From positions 38,245-102,244 of the forward strand of contig NZ_UUPU01000084.1 of assembly GCF_900591205.1 (NCBI RefSeq): a stretch of 64,000 nt of DNA, written 5' to 3'. A program made the position numbers and the translations under genes. The notes beneath the pieces were generated by a model. It saw only the letters and a list, made by a program, of their open reading frames with translations, was not told the origin of the DNA and did no database searches. Source of the stretch: Pseudomonas viridiflava (GTDB lineage: Bacteria; Pseudomonadota; Gammaproteobacteria; Pseudomonadales; Pseudomonadaceae). Below, piece by piece: positions 25,350 to 33,700 of the stretch (within the stretch, counting starts at the first letter, position 1; the number at the start of each line of letters is the position of its first letter).

Positions 25350-28184
25350 TTGGACAAGATCCTGATTCGTGGGGCTAGAACCCACAACCTGAAGAACATT
25401 GACCTGACCCTGCCCCGGGACAAACTGATCGTCATCACCGGCTTGTCCGGCTCCGGCAAATCGTCCCTGGCGTTCGACACGCTATATGCCGAAGGTCAGC
25501 GGCGCTATGTGGAGTCGCTGTCGGCCTACGCCCGCCAGTTCCTGTCGATGATGGAAAAACCCGACGTCGACACCATTGAAGGCTTGTCGCCGGCGATTTC
25601 CATCGAGCAGAAGTCGACCTCCCATAACCCGCGTTCTACCGTGGGCACCATTACCGAAATCTACGATTACCTGCGTCTGCTGTATGCACGCGTGGGTATT
25701 CCGCGTTGCCCGGATCACGATATCCCGCTGGAAGCCCAGACCGTCAGCCAGATGGTCGACCTGGTGCTGGCCCAGCCGGAGGGCGCCAAGCTGATGCTGC
25801 TGGCACCGGTGATTCGCGAGCGCAAGGGTGAACATCTTTCCGTCTTCGAAGAGCTGCGTGCGCAGGGCTTTGTGCGCGCCCGCATCAACGGCAAGCTGTA
25901 TGAACTGGACGAAGCGCCGAAGCTCGACAAGCAGAAGAAGCATTCGATTGATGTAGTGGTCGACCGCTTCAAGGTGCGCGCCGACTTGCAGCAGCGCCTG
26001 GCGGAATCCTTCGAGACCGCGCTGAAGCTGGCCGATGGCATCGCCCTGGTGGCGCCCATGGATGATGAGCCCGGGGAAGAGATCATCTTCTCTGCGCGCT
26101 TTGCCTGCCCGATCTGCGGCCACGCCATCAGCGAGTTGGAACCCAAGCTGTTTTCCTTCAACAACCCGGCTGGCGCCTGCCCGACCTGTGATGGCCTGGG
26201 GGTAAAGCAGTTCTTCGACATCAAGCGCCTGGTCAATGGTGACCTGACGTTGGCGGAGGGGGCGATACGCGGCTGGGACAGGCGCAACGTCTATTACTTC
26301 CAGATGTTGGGCTCGTTGGCGTCGCACTATAAGTTCAGCCTGGAAGTACCGTTCAACCAACTGCCGGCCGAGCAGCAAAAAGTCATCCTGCACGGCAGCG
26401 GCTCGCAGAACGTCGACTTCAAATACCTGAACGACCGTGGCGACATCGTAAAACGCTCCCACCCGTTTGAAGGCATTGTGCCGAACCTCGAGCGCCGCTA
26501 CCGCGAGACCGAATCGGCAAGTGTGCGTGAGGAGCTGGCGAAATTCCTCAGCACCCAGCCTTGCCCGGACTGTCGTGGTACTCGCCTGCGTCGCGAGGCG
26601 CGGCATGTGTGGGTTGGCGAGAAGACGTTGCCCGCGGTGACCAATCTGCCGATCGGTGACGCCAGTGAATACTTCGGCACGTTGAAACTGACTGGCCGCC
26701 GAGGGGAAATTGCCGACAAGATCCTCAAGGAAATACGCGAGCGCCTGCAGTTCCTGGTGAACGTGGGTCTGGATTATCTATCGCTGGATCGCAGTGCAGA
26801 TACGTTGTCCGGCGGTGAAGCCCAGCGGATTCGCCTGGCCAGCCAGATTGGCGCGGGCCTCGTAGGCGTGCTGTACATCCTTGATGAGCCGTCGATTGGC
26901 CTGCACCAGCGGGACAACGATCGCCTCCTCGGGACGCTGAAACACCTGCGCGATATCGGCAACACGGTGATTGTGGTCGAGCACGATGAGGACGCGATTC
27001 GCCTGGCGGATTATGTGGTCGACATCGGCCCGGGTGCAGGCGTGCATGGCGGGCATATTGTTGCCGAGGGCACGCCTGCCGAGGTGATGGCTCACCCGGA
27101 CTCGCTGACCGGCAAATACTTGTCCGGCCGTGTGAAGATCGCAGTACCGGCCAAGCGCACCCCGCGCAACAAGAAGATGGCGTTGCACCTCAAGGGCGCG
27201 CGCGGCAACAATTTGCGCAATGTAGACCTGGAAATCCCACTGGGCCTGCTGACCTGTGTGACCGGCGTTTCCGGTTCGGGTAAATCGACGCTGATCAACA
27301 ATACCCTGTTCCCACTCAGTGCTACCGCCCTGAACGGCGCAACCACCCTGGAAGCGGCGGCACACGACAGCATCAAGGGCCTGGAGCATCTGGACAAAGT
27401 CGTCGACATCGACCAAAGCCCGATTGGCCGCACCCCGCGCTCCAACCCGGCGACCTATACCGGGTTGTTCACGCCGATTCGCGAGCTGTTCGCCGGTGTG
27501 CCGGAATCCCGCTCGCGGGGTTATGGACCTGGCCGGTTCTCGTTCAACGTCAAGGGTGGGCGTTGCGAAGCCTGCCAGGGTGATGGCCTGATCAAGGTGG
27601 AGATGCACTTCCTGCCGGACATCTACGTGCCGTGCGATGTGTGCAAGAGCAAACGCTACAACCGCGAGACGCTGGAGATCAAATACAAGGGCAAGAACAT
27701 CCACGAAACCCTGGAGATGACCATCGAGGAAGCGCGGGTGTTCTTCGATGCGGTCCCGGCGCTGGCGCGCAAGCTCCAGACACTGATGGATGTGGGCCTC
27801 TCGTATATCAAGCTGGGGCAGTCGGCAACGACGTTGTCCGGTGGCGAAGCGCAGCGCGTAAAGCTATCGCGTGAGCTGTCCAAGCGCGATACGGGCAAGA
27901 CCTTGTATATCCTCGATGAACCGACCACGGGCCTGCACTTCGCCGATATTCAGCAATTGCTGGATGTGTTGCACCGCTTGCGCGACCACGGCAACACCGT
28001 AGTGGTGATCGAACATAACCTCGACGTGATCAAGACGGCCGACTGGCTGGTTGACCTGGGGCCGGAAGGCGGCTCCAAGGGCGGCCAGATCATTGCGGTG
28101 GGTACGCCGGAGCAGGTATCTGAGATGCCGCAATCCCACACGGGTTACTACTTGAAGCCATTGCTGGCGCGCGACCGGGCCTGA
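25350..28184 (+). CDS. uvrA: Excinuclease ABC subunit A
   Basis: The 944-residue product begins at a TTG with GAGG 5 bp upstream. The frame extends further 5', but homologues begin with (M)DKILIRGARTHNLKNI, which fits this TTG. Two ABC modules are complete: Walker A GLSGSGKSS and GVSGSGKST, and two LSGGEAQR signatures. Cys-rich zinc modules are present (CPICGHAISELEP...CPTC and CEACQGDGLIKVE...CDVC). UvrA dimers scan DNA for bulky lesions and load UvrB for nucleotide excision repair. It is divergent from the MFS-ssb unit, and a candidate SOS box lies upstream. A strong terminator follows. Confidence 0.97.
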   Translation: MDKILIRGARTHNLKNIDLTLPRDKLIVITGLSGSGKSSLAFDTLYAEGQRRYVESLSAYARQFLSMMEKPDVDTIEGLSPAISIEQKSTSHNPRSTVGTITEIYDYLRLLYARVGIPRCPDHDIPLEAQTVSQMVDLVLAQPEGAKLMLLAPVIRERKGEHLSVFEELRAQGFVRARINGKLYELDEAPKLDKQKKHSIDVVVDRFKVRADLQQRLAESFETALKLADGIALVAPMDDEPGEEIIFSARFACPICGHAISELEPKLFSFNNPAGACPTCDGLGVKQFFDIKRLVNGDLTLAEGAIRGWDRRNVYYFQMLGSLASHYKFSLEVPFNQLPAEQQKVILHGSGSQNVDFKYLNDRGDIVKRSHPFEGIVPNLERRYRETESASVREELAKFLSTQPCPDCRGTRLRREARHVWVGEKTLPAVTNLPIGDASEYFGTLKLTGRRGEIADKILKEIRERLQFLVNVGLDYLSLDRSADTLSGGEAQRIRLASQIGAGLVGVLYILDEPSIGLHQRDNDRLLGTLKHLRDIGNTVIVVEHDEDAIRLADYVVDIGPGAGVHGGHIVAEGTPAEVMAHPDSLTGKYLSGRVKIAVPAKRTPRNKKMALHLKGARGNNLRNVDLEIPLGLLTCVTGVSGSGKSTLINNTLFPLSATALNGATTLEAAAHDSIKGLEHLDKVVDIDQSPIGRTPRSNPATYTGLFTPIRELFAGVPESRSRGYGPGRFSFNVKGGRCEACQGDGLIKVEMHFLPDIYVPCDVCKSKRYNRETLEIKYKGKNIHETLEMTIEEARVFFDAVPALARKLQTLMDVGLSYIKLGQSATTLSGGEAQRVKLSRELSKRDTGKTLYILDEPTTGLHFADIQQLLDVLHRLRDHGNTVVVIEHNLDVIKTADWLVDLGPEGGSKGGQIIAVGTPEQVSEMPQSHTGYYLKPLLARDRA

Positions 28185-28198
28185 TTTATCGAGCCCGA

Positions 28199-28239
28199 TA
28201 AAAAGCCCCTGTCACCTCATCGGTGACAGGGGCTTTTTT
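28199..28239. terminator. Strong bidirectional terminator, uvrA/ferritin
   Basis: AAAGCCCCTGTCACC and GGTGACAGGGGCTTT form a 15-bp perfect stem around a TCATC loop, with A and T tracts outside. It ends both uvrA and the converging ferritin-like gene. Confidence 0.95.
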
Positions 28240-28251
28240 GTAGCCGGGGAA

Positions 28252-28716
28252 TCAGAACTGCGATTGCAGGTAGTTTTCCAGGCCAATCAACTTGATCAGG
28301 CCCAACTGCTTTTCCAGCCAGTAGGTGTGATCTTCTTCAGTGTCATTCAACTGCACCCGCAGGATTTCACGGGTGACATAGTCGTTGTGCTGTTCGCAGA
28401 GCTCGATACCCTTGCAGAGTGCGGCACGTACCTTGTACTCGAGGCGCAGATCGGCTGCGAGCATGTCAGGGACGGTGGTGCCCACATCCAAGTCGTCAGG
28501 ACGCATACGCGGCGTACCTTCGAGCATCAGGATACGGCGCATCAGCGCGTCGGCGTGCTGTGCCTCTTCTTCCATTTCGTGGTTGATACGCTCGTAGAGC
28601 TCAGTAAAGCCCCAGTCTTCGTACATGCGCGAATGGATGAAATATTGGTCACGAGCTGCCAGTTCGCCCGTCAGCAACGTGTTGAGGTAATCGATTACGT
28701 CGGGGTGACCTTGCAT
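28252..28716 (-). CDS. Bacterioferritin/ferritin-like iron storage protein (FtnA type)
   Basis: The start at 28716 has GGGAG upstream; the product has 154 residues. The ferroxidase ligands of the family are present: Glu18, Glu51, His54, and the pair in NDTEEDHTYW. The position of the haem axial methionine (Met52 in E. coli Bfr) is Ala here (EEEAQHAD). The P. aeruginosa orthologue next to katA (PA4235), once called bfrA, was shown to behave as a ferritin, FtnA, for which the same residue is not Met. So this is more likely a haem-free ferritin or a non-haem partner subunit. It stores iron and limits Fenton chemistry beside catalase. Confidence 0.88.
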   Translation of the reverse strand: MQGHPDVIDYLNTLLTGELAARDQYFIHSRMYEDWGFTELYERINHEMEEEAQHADALMRRILMLEGTPRMRPDDLDVGTTVPDMLAADLRLEYKVRAALCKGIELCEQHNDYVTREILRVQLNDTEEDHTYWLEKQLGLIKLIGLENYLQSQF

Positions 28717-28827
28717 CGCCCTACATCTCCCTGCTTGAAAGTCTGTAGTTTGAACCATGATGCCCTGAAGGTCACGGGACCAACGGCAGAAAAGTGAAGA
28801 TTTCCGCAGAAAAGTAGCTGAAATAAC

Positions 28828-28854
28828 GCAAAAACCGCCCAAATGAGGGCGGTT
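28828..28854 (-). terminator. Terminator after katA
   Basis: AACCGCCC and GGGCGGTT flank a 6-base loop. On the minus strand a run of T follows (GGTTTTTGCG), just after the katA stop. Confidence 0.8.
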
Positions 28855-28871
28855 CTGCTTATCGTTTAGAG

Positions 28872-30320
28872 TTAGTTAAGCGATACACCCAGCGCCTTTG
28901 CGATTGCGTCTCCATAAGCAGGGTCTGCCTTATAGAAGTGCTGCAGTTGACGCTGAACCACATCACTGGAAACCCCACCCATTGCGCCGGCAATGTTGTT
29001 GGTGAGCAACGCTTTCTGCTCATCGCTCATCAAGCGGAACAGCGCACCGGCGTGGCTGTAATAGTCGGTGTCTTCACGGTGATCGTAACGATCTGCGGCA
29101 CCACTCAGAGCCAGCGCAGGCTCAGCGTACTGAGGTGCTTGTTTCGGCGCGTCGGTGTAGCTGTTCGGTTCGTAGTTGGGAGCTGCGCCGCCATTACTGC
29201 CAAATGCCATCGAGCCGTCACGCTGGTAGCTGTTGACCGGGCTGCGAGGCGCGTTCACCGGCAGTTGCTGATGGTTGGTGCCGACACGGTAGCGGTGGGC
29301 ATCTGCGTAAGCGAACACGCGACCTTGCAGCATGCGGTCAGGGGACAGGCCAACACCAGGCACCATGTTGCTTGGACCGAACGCAGCCTGCTCTACCTCA
29401 GCGAAGTAGTTCTGCGGGTTGCGGTTGAGCTCCAGCTCACCCACTTCGATCAATGGAAACTCTTTTTGCGACCAGGTCTTGGTCACGTCAAACGGGTTCT
29501 CGTAGTGAGCGTTCGCTTGAGCCTCGGTCATGATCTGGATGCACACGCGCCATTTCGGGAAGTCACCGCGCTCGATCGCACCAAACAGATCACGCTGGGC
29601 GTAATCAGGATCCGTACCGGCCAGGCGTGCAGCTTCAGCCGGAGCCAGGTTCTTGATGCCTTGCTTGGTCTTGTAGTGCCATTTCACCCAGTGACGTTCG
29701 CCCTTGGCGTTAATCAAGCTGTAGGTGTGGCTGCCGAAGCCGTGCATGTGACGGTAGCCGTCAGGGATACCACGGTCGGAAAACAGGATGGTGACCTGGT
29801 GCAGCGCCTCTGGAGAGTGCGACCAGAAGTCCCACATCATCTGCGCGCTTTTCAGGTTGCTTTGCGGCAGGCGTTTCTGGGTATGGATGAAGTCAGGAAA
29901 TTTCAATGGGTCGCGGATGAAGAACACGGGCGTGTTGTTACCCACGATGTCCCAGTTACCTTCTTCGGTATAGAACTTCAGGGCAAAACCACGCGGATCG
30001 CGCTCGGTATCCGCCGAGCCGCGCTCACCACCTACAGTAGAGAACCGCAGGAAGGTCGGAGTCTGCTTACCAACGGACTCAAACAGCTTGGCGCTGGTGT
30101 ACTGAGTGATGTCCTGGGTAACGGTGAACGTACCGTAGGCTCCCGAACCCTTGGCGTGCACACGACGTTCAGGAATGTTTTCGCGGTTGAAGTGAGCGAG
30201 CTTCTCGATCAGATGAAAGTCGTCGAGCAGCAATGGGCCACGTGGGCCAGCGGAACGGGAATTCTGGTTATCCGCAACGGGAGCGCCGCTGGCGGTGGTA
30301 AGGATTTTGTTCTGGCTCAT
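28872..30320 (-). CDS. katA: Catalase (monofunctional, clade 3-like)
   Basis: The start at 30320 (MSQNKILTTASGAPV) has GAGGA upstream; an in-frame TTG lies 6 bp earlier but is not needed. The 482-residue enzyme matches P. aeruginosa KatA in size. Active-site His lies in RRVHAKGSGAYG, the Asn in DIVGNNTPVFF, and the proximal haem tyrosine in GRVFAYADAHRYR. It converts hydrogen peroxide to water and oxygen in the cytoplasm. It follows the ferritin gene in the same direction, which fits joint defence against iron and peroxide. The 238-bp upstream region holds an AT-rich dyad TACAAATT...AATTGTA (30398-30417) and a partial OxyR-like ATAG-N7-CTAC (30426-30440); peroxide control is plausible but not proven. 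Confidence 0.96.
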   Translation of the reverse strand: MSQNKILTTASGAPVADNQNSRSAGPRGPLLLDDFHLIEKLAHFNRENIPERRVHAKGSGAYGTFTVTQDITQYTSAKLFESVGKQTPTFLRFSTVGGERGSADTERDPRGFALKFYTEEGNWDIVGNNTPVFFIRDPLKFPDFIHTQKRLPQSNLKSAQMMWDFWSHSPEALHQVTILFSDRGIPDGYRHMHGFGSHTYSLINAKGERHWVKWHYKTKQGIKNLAPAEAARLAGTDPDYAQRDLFGAIERGDFPKWRVCIQIMTEAQANAHYENPFDVTKTWSQKEFPLIEVGELELNRNPQNYFAEVEQAAFGPSNMVPGVGLSPDRMLQGRVFAYADAHRYRVGTNHQQLPVNAPRSPVNSYQRDGSMAFGSNGGAAPNYEPNSYTDAPKQAPQYAEPALALSGAADRYDHREDTDYYSHAGALFRLMSDEQKALLTNNIAGAMGGVSSDVVQRQLQHFYKADPAYGDAIAKALGVSLN

Positions 30321-30514
30321 GCTCAATTTTCCTCAGGTCGGACTTGAAACTGCCGGCTAATCGGCTTGGACGGATTATTGACCATCAACATGACGTCTAC
30401 AAATTCATTAAATTGTAAACATCAATAGAAAATAACTACCAACAATCCCAACGCTCATAGTGCCAAGCGCCACCTGTGGAAGCTTGTACATTTCGCGCTT
30501 TTGTTACGCGCACA

Positions 30515-30540
30515 AAAAACCGGGCACTAGGCCCGGTTCT
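30515..30540 (-). terminator. Terminator of the alpha operon (after rplQ)
   Basis: AACCGGGC and GCCCGGTT flank ACTAG; on the minus strand the stem is followed by TTTTTG. It lies 19 bp after the rplQ stop. Confidence 0.88.
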
Positions 30541-30558
30541 TCGTTACAGCTTGTCGTG

Positions 30559-30945
30559 TTACTCGGCGCTTACAGCTTCGCCGGCAGTAGCACGATCAAC
30601 CAACTCGACGTACGCCATAGGCGCGTTGTCGCCAGCGCGGAAGCCGCACTTGAGGATGCGCAGGTAGCCACCCTCACGGGTAGCGTAACGCTTGCCCAGG
30701 TCGTTGAAGAGCTTACCAACGATAGCTTTCGAACGAGTACGGTCGAAAGCCAGACGGCGGTTAGCCAGGCTGTCTGTCTTGGCCAAAGTAATCAGCGGCT
30801 CAGCAACGCGACGCAATTCTTTAGCTTTCGGCAGTGTAGTTTTGATCAGCTCGTGCTCGAACAGCGACACCGCCATGTTTTGAAACATGGCCTTGCGGTG
30901 CGAGCTGGTACGGCTCAGGTGACGACCACTTTTACGATGACGCAT
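30559..30945 (-). CDS. rplQ: 50S ribosomal protein L17
   Basis: The 128-residue protein begins [20 protein letters not shown], the invariant basic N-terminus of L17, and ends with a short acidic tail EAVSAE. L17 lies near the exit tunnel of the large subunit and helps the trigger factor docking face. It is the last gene of the alpha operon, 41 bp after rpoA and followed by a clear terminator. Length and sequence are ordinary for Pseudomonas. Confidence 0.97.
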
Positions 30946-30986
30946 GGTTCATTCCTTACCAAACTCACGTTCGGTGATTACGACGA

Positions 30987-31988
30987 TCAGGCAGTCGCCT
31001 TGTCGTCCTTCTTAAGACTTGCAGGCGGCCAGTTGTCGAGGCGCATGCCGAGGGACAGACCGCGGGAGGCCAGAACGTCCTTGATTTCAGTCAAGGATTT
31101 CTTGCCCAGGTTCGGAGTCTTCAACAGTTCTACTTCGGTACGCTGAATCAGGTCGCCGATGTAGTAAATGTTTTCCGCCTTAAGGCAGTTAGCCGAACGT
31201 ACAGTCAGTTCCAGATCGTCAACCGGGCGAAGCAGGATCGGATCGATCTCGTCTTCCTGCTCGATTACCACTGGTTCGCTGTCACCTTTGAGGTCGACGA
31301 ACGCAGCCAACTGCTGTTGCAGAATGGTTGCAGCGCGGCGGATAGCCTCTTCAGGATCCAGAGTACCGTTGGTTTCCAGATCAATAACCAGCTTGTCCAG
31401 GTTAGTACGCTGCTCGACACGGGCGTTTTCCACCACGTATGCGATGCGGCGAACCGGGCTGAACGAAGAGTCAAGCTGCAAGCGACCAATGCTGCGGCTT
31501 TCGTCTTCATCGCTCTGACGCGAGTCGGCCGGTTCATAACCACGACCACGAGCTACGGTGAGCTTCATGTTCAGGGCGCCGTTAGACGCCAGGTTAGCGA
31601 TTACGTGATCGGGATTAACGATCTCGACATCATGATCCAGCTGAATATCGGCAGCGGTAACCACCCCCGAACCCTTCTTCGACAAGGTCAGCGTAACTTC
31701 GTCACGGCCGTGCAGCTTGATAGCCAGACCTTTAAGGTTCAACAGGATTTCAATTACGTCTTCCTGTACACCTTCGATGGCGCTGTACTCGTGGAGCACA
31801 CCGTCAATCTCGGCCTCGACTACTGCACAGCCGGGCATTGAGGACAACAGGATGCGGCGCAGCGCGTTGCCCAGGGTGTGGCCAAAACCACGCTCGAGAG
31901 GCTCGAGAGTGATCTTGGCGCGGGTTGGACTGACAACCTGCACATCAATGTGGCGGGGTGTCAGGAACTCATTTACCGAAATCTGCAT
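30987..31988 (-). CDS. rpoA: RNA polymerase alpha subunit
   Basis: The 333-residue protein has the N-terminal assembly domain (HTLGNALRRILLSSMPG) and a C-terminal DNA- and activator-contact domain. The surface segment TVRSANCLKAENI carries the Arg that corresponds to E. coli Arg265. It dimerises to nucleate assembly of beta and beta prime, whose genes are in this same window. It lies between rpsD (22 bp upstream) and rplQ. No unusual residue is seen. Confidence 0.98.
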   Translation of the reverse strand: MQISVNEFLTPRHIDVQVVSPTRAKITLEPLERGFGHTLGNALRRILLSSMPGCAVVEAEIDGVLHEYSAIEGVQEDVIEILLNLKGLAIKLHGRDEVTLTLSKKGSGVVTAADIQLDHDVEIVNPDHVIANLASNGALNMKLTVARGRGYEPADSRQSDEDESRSIGRLQLDSSFSPVRRIAYVVENARVEQRTNLDKLVIDLETNGTLDPEEAIRRAATILQQQLAAFVDLKGDSEPVVIEQEDEIDPILLRPVDDLELTVRSANCLKAENIYYIGDLIQRTEVELLKTPNLGKKSLTEIKDVLASRGLSLGMRLDNWPPASLKKDDKATA

Positions 31989-32010
31989 GGATGCACCTAT
32001 TTTCTAGCCC

Positions 32011-32631
32011 TTACTTGGAGTAGAGCTCGACAATCAGGCTTTCGTTGATGTCGGCGGACAGATCACTGCGAGCAGGAACGTTCTTGAAAACGCCCGACTT
32101 CTTCTCAGTGTCTACTTCTACCCATTCTACGCGGCCACGTTGGGCACACAGATCGAGAGCTTGGACAATGCGAAGTTGGTTTTTAGCTTTCTCGCGAACT
32201 GCGACCACGTCACCAGCACGAACCTGGTAAGACGGAACGTTTACGGTCTGACCGTTAACGCTGATCGACTTGTGCGATACCAGCTGACGGGATTCGGCAC
32301 GAGTCGAACCAAAGCCCATACGGTATACAACGTTGTCCAGACGGCATTCGAGCAGTTGCAGCAGGTTTTCACCGGTTGCACCTTTTTTGCCAGCAGCTTC
32401 TTTGTAGTAGCCGCTGAACTGACGCTCGAGAACGCCGTAAATACGACGGACCTTCTGCTTTTCACGCAGTTGGGTGCCGTAATCGGACTGGCGACCGCGG
32501 CGTTGGCCGTGGATACCAGGTGCTGCTTCAATGTTGCACTTCGATTCGATCGCGCGCACGCCGCTCTTCAGGAAGAGATCGGTGCCTTCGCGACGAGCGA
32601 GTTTGCATTTTGGACCAATGTAACGAGCCAT
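32011..32631 (-). CDS. rpsD: 30S ribosomal protein S4
   Basis: The 206-residue protein starts MARYIGPKCKLARREGTDLF and contains the S4 RNA-binding domain (LDNVVYRMGFGSTRAESRQL). It binds 16S rRNA early in assembly. In enterobacteria it also represses the alpha operon by binding a pseudoknot near the rpsM start. It sits 18 bp after rpsK in the rpsM-rpsK-rpsD-rpoA-rplQ unit. Sequence and length are standard for the genus. Confidence 0.98.
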   Translation of the reverse strand: MARYIGPKCKLARREGTDLFLKSGVRAIESKCNIEAAPGIHGQRRGRQSDYGTQLREKQKVRRIYGVLERQFSGYYKEAAGKKGATGENLLQLLECRLDNVVYRMGFGSTRAESRQLVSHKSISVNGQTVNVPSYQVRAGDVVAVREKAKNQLRIVQALDLCAQRGRVEWVEVDTEKKSGVFKNVPARSDLSADINESLIVELYSK

Positions 32632-32649
32632 TCTTTACAATCTCCTGGA

Positions 32650-33039
32650 TTACACGCGGCGCTTCTTCGGCGGACGGCACCCGTTGTGCGGGATTGGCGT
32701 CACGTCGGTGATGCTGGCGATCTTATAGCCACAGCCGTTCAAAGCACGGACAGCAGACTCACGACCTGGACCTGGACCTTTGACGTTAACGTCGAGGTTT
32801 TTCAGGCCATATTCCAGCGCAGCTTGACCAGCACGTTCAGCAGCTACTTGAGCAGCAAACGGGGTGGACTTGCGGGAACCGCGGAAACCCGAACCACCGG
32901 AGGTAGCCCAAGAAAGCGCGTTACCTTGACGGTCGGTGATGGTCACGATGGTGTTGTTAAAAGAAGCATGGATGTGGGCGATGCCATCAACCACTGTCTT
33001 TTTAACTTTTTTACGAGGACGAGCAGCAGGTTTTGCCAT
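32650..33039 (-). CDS. rpsK: 30S ribosomal protein S11
   Basis: The 129-residue protein starts with a basic arm (MAKPAARPRKKVKKTVVDG). The S11 signature HASFNNTIVTITDRQGNAL follows, and the end IPHNGCRPPKKRRV is highly conserved. It forms the platform of the small subunit near the E site and contacts the mRNA path. It is 30 bp downstream of rpsM in the alpha operon. Confidence 0.98.
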   Translation of the reverse strand: MAKPAARPRKKVKKTVVDGIAHIHASFNNTIVTITDRQGNALSWATSGGSGFRGSRKSTPFAAQVAAERAGQAALEYGLKNLDVNVKGPGPGRESAVRALNGCGYKIASITDVTPIPHNGCRPPKKRRV

Positions 33040-33069
33040 GATAATTTTCCTGTCGATTCGCTGGGGCGA

Positions 33070-33426
33070 TTACTTGCGGATCGGCTTACGCGGACCTTTA
33101 CGGGTACGCGCGTTAGTCTTGGTACGCTGACCGCGTACTGGAAGACCACGACGATGACGCAGACCGCGATAGCAACCGAGGTCCATCAAACGCTTGATTT
33201 TCATGTTGATTTCGCGACGCAGGTCACCTTCAGTGGTGAACTTCGCCACTTCGCCACGCAGCAATTCAATCTGCTCGTCGCTCAGATCCTTGATCTTAGC
33301 GGCTGGGTTTACCCCAGCAACTGCGCAAATTTTCTGCGCAGTAGTGCGACCAACACCATAGATGTAGGTCAGCGAGATAACAGTGTGCTTGTTATCTGGA
33401 ATGTTAACGCCTGCAATACGGGCCAT
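33070..33426 (-). CDS. rpsM: 30S ribosomal protein S13
   Basis: The 118-residue protein starts MARIAGVNIPDNKHTVISLT and has the helix-two-turn-helix segment GLRHRRGLPVRGQRTKTNAR near the C-terminus. It lies in the head of the 30S subunit, where its tail reaches the P-site tRNA, and it bridges to L5 and 23S rRNA. It is the first gene of the alpha operon. A GC-rich hairpin in the 129-bp gap before it separates it from rpmJ. Confidence 0.98.
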   Translation of the reverse strand: MARIAGVNIPDNKHTVISLTYIYGVGRTTAQKICAVAGVNPAAKIKDLSDEQIELLRGEVAKFTTEGDLRREINMKIKRLMDLGCYRGLRHRRGLPVRGQRTKTNARTRKGPRKPIRK

Positions 33427-33513
33427 TCAGTGGGACTCCAATTGACAGCTACCTACGCCCCGGAAGCCAAGAAATAGGGCGCGAGATAATATCGCTGTAA
33501 TAACAAATAATCA

Positions 33514-33540
33514 ACCCGGCAGCGCACTAGCTGCCGGGCT
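33514..33540 (-). terminator. GC-rich hairpin between rpmJ and rpsM
   Basis: CCCGGCAGC and GCTGCCGGG form a 9-bp stem around six bases; on the minus strand TTGATTATTTG follows. It marks the spc/alpha operon boundary. Partial termination or an S4-related control structure are both possible. Confidence 0.6.
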
Positions 33541-33555
33541 TCAAGCGGATCACAC

Positions 33556-33672
33556 TCAGCCTTGGCGCTGTTTGTGACGCGGTTCCGCGCTGCAAATTAC
33601 TCGAACAACACCTTCGCGGCGAATAATCTTGCAGTTACGGCACAGCTTTTTCACCGATGCACGAACTTTCAT
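33556..33672 (-). CDS. rpmJ: 50S ribosomal protein L36 (zinc-binding form)
   Basis: This gene codes for 38 residues beginning [20 protein letters not shown] and ending in RHKQRQG. Cys11, Cys14, Cys27 and His33 form the zinc ribbon of the C+ form of L36. Under zinc starvation many bacteria replace this form with a cysteine-free paralogue controlled by Zur, which would be elsewhere in the genome. It follows secY by 28 bp and is the last gene of the spc unit. Confidence 0.95.
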
Positions 33673-33700
33673 CACCAACTCCTCGAACCTTATGGGGTAC

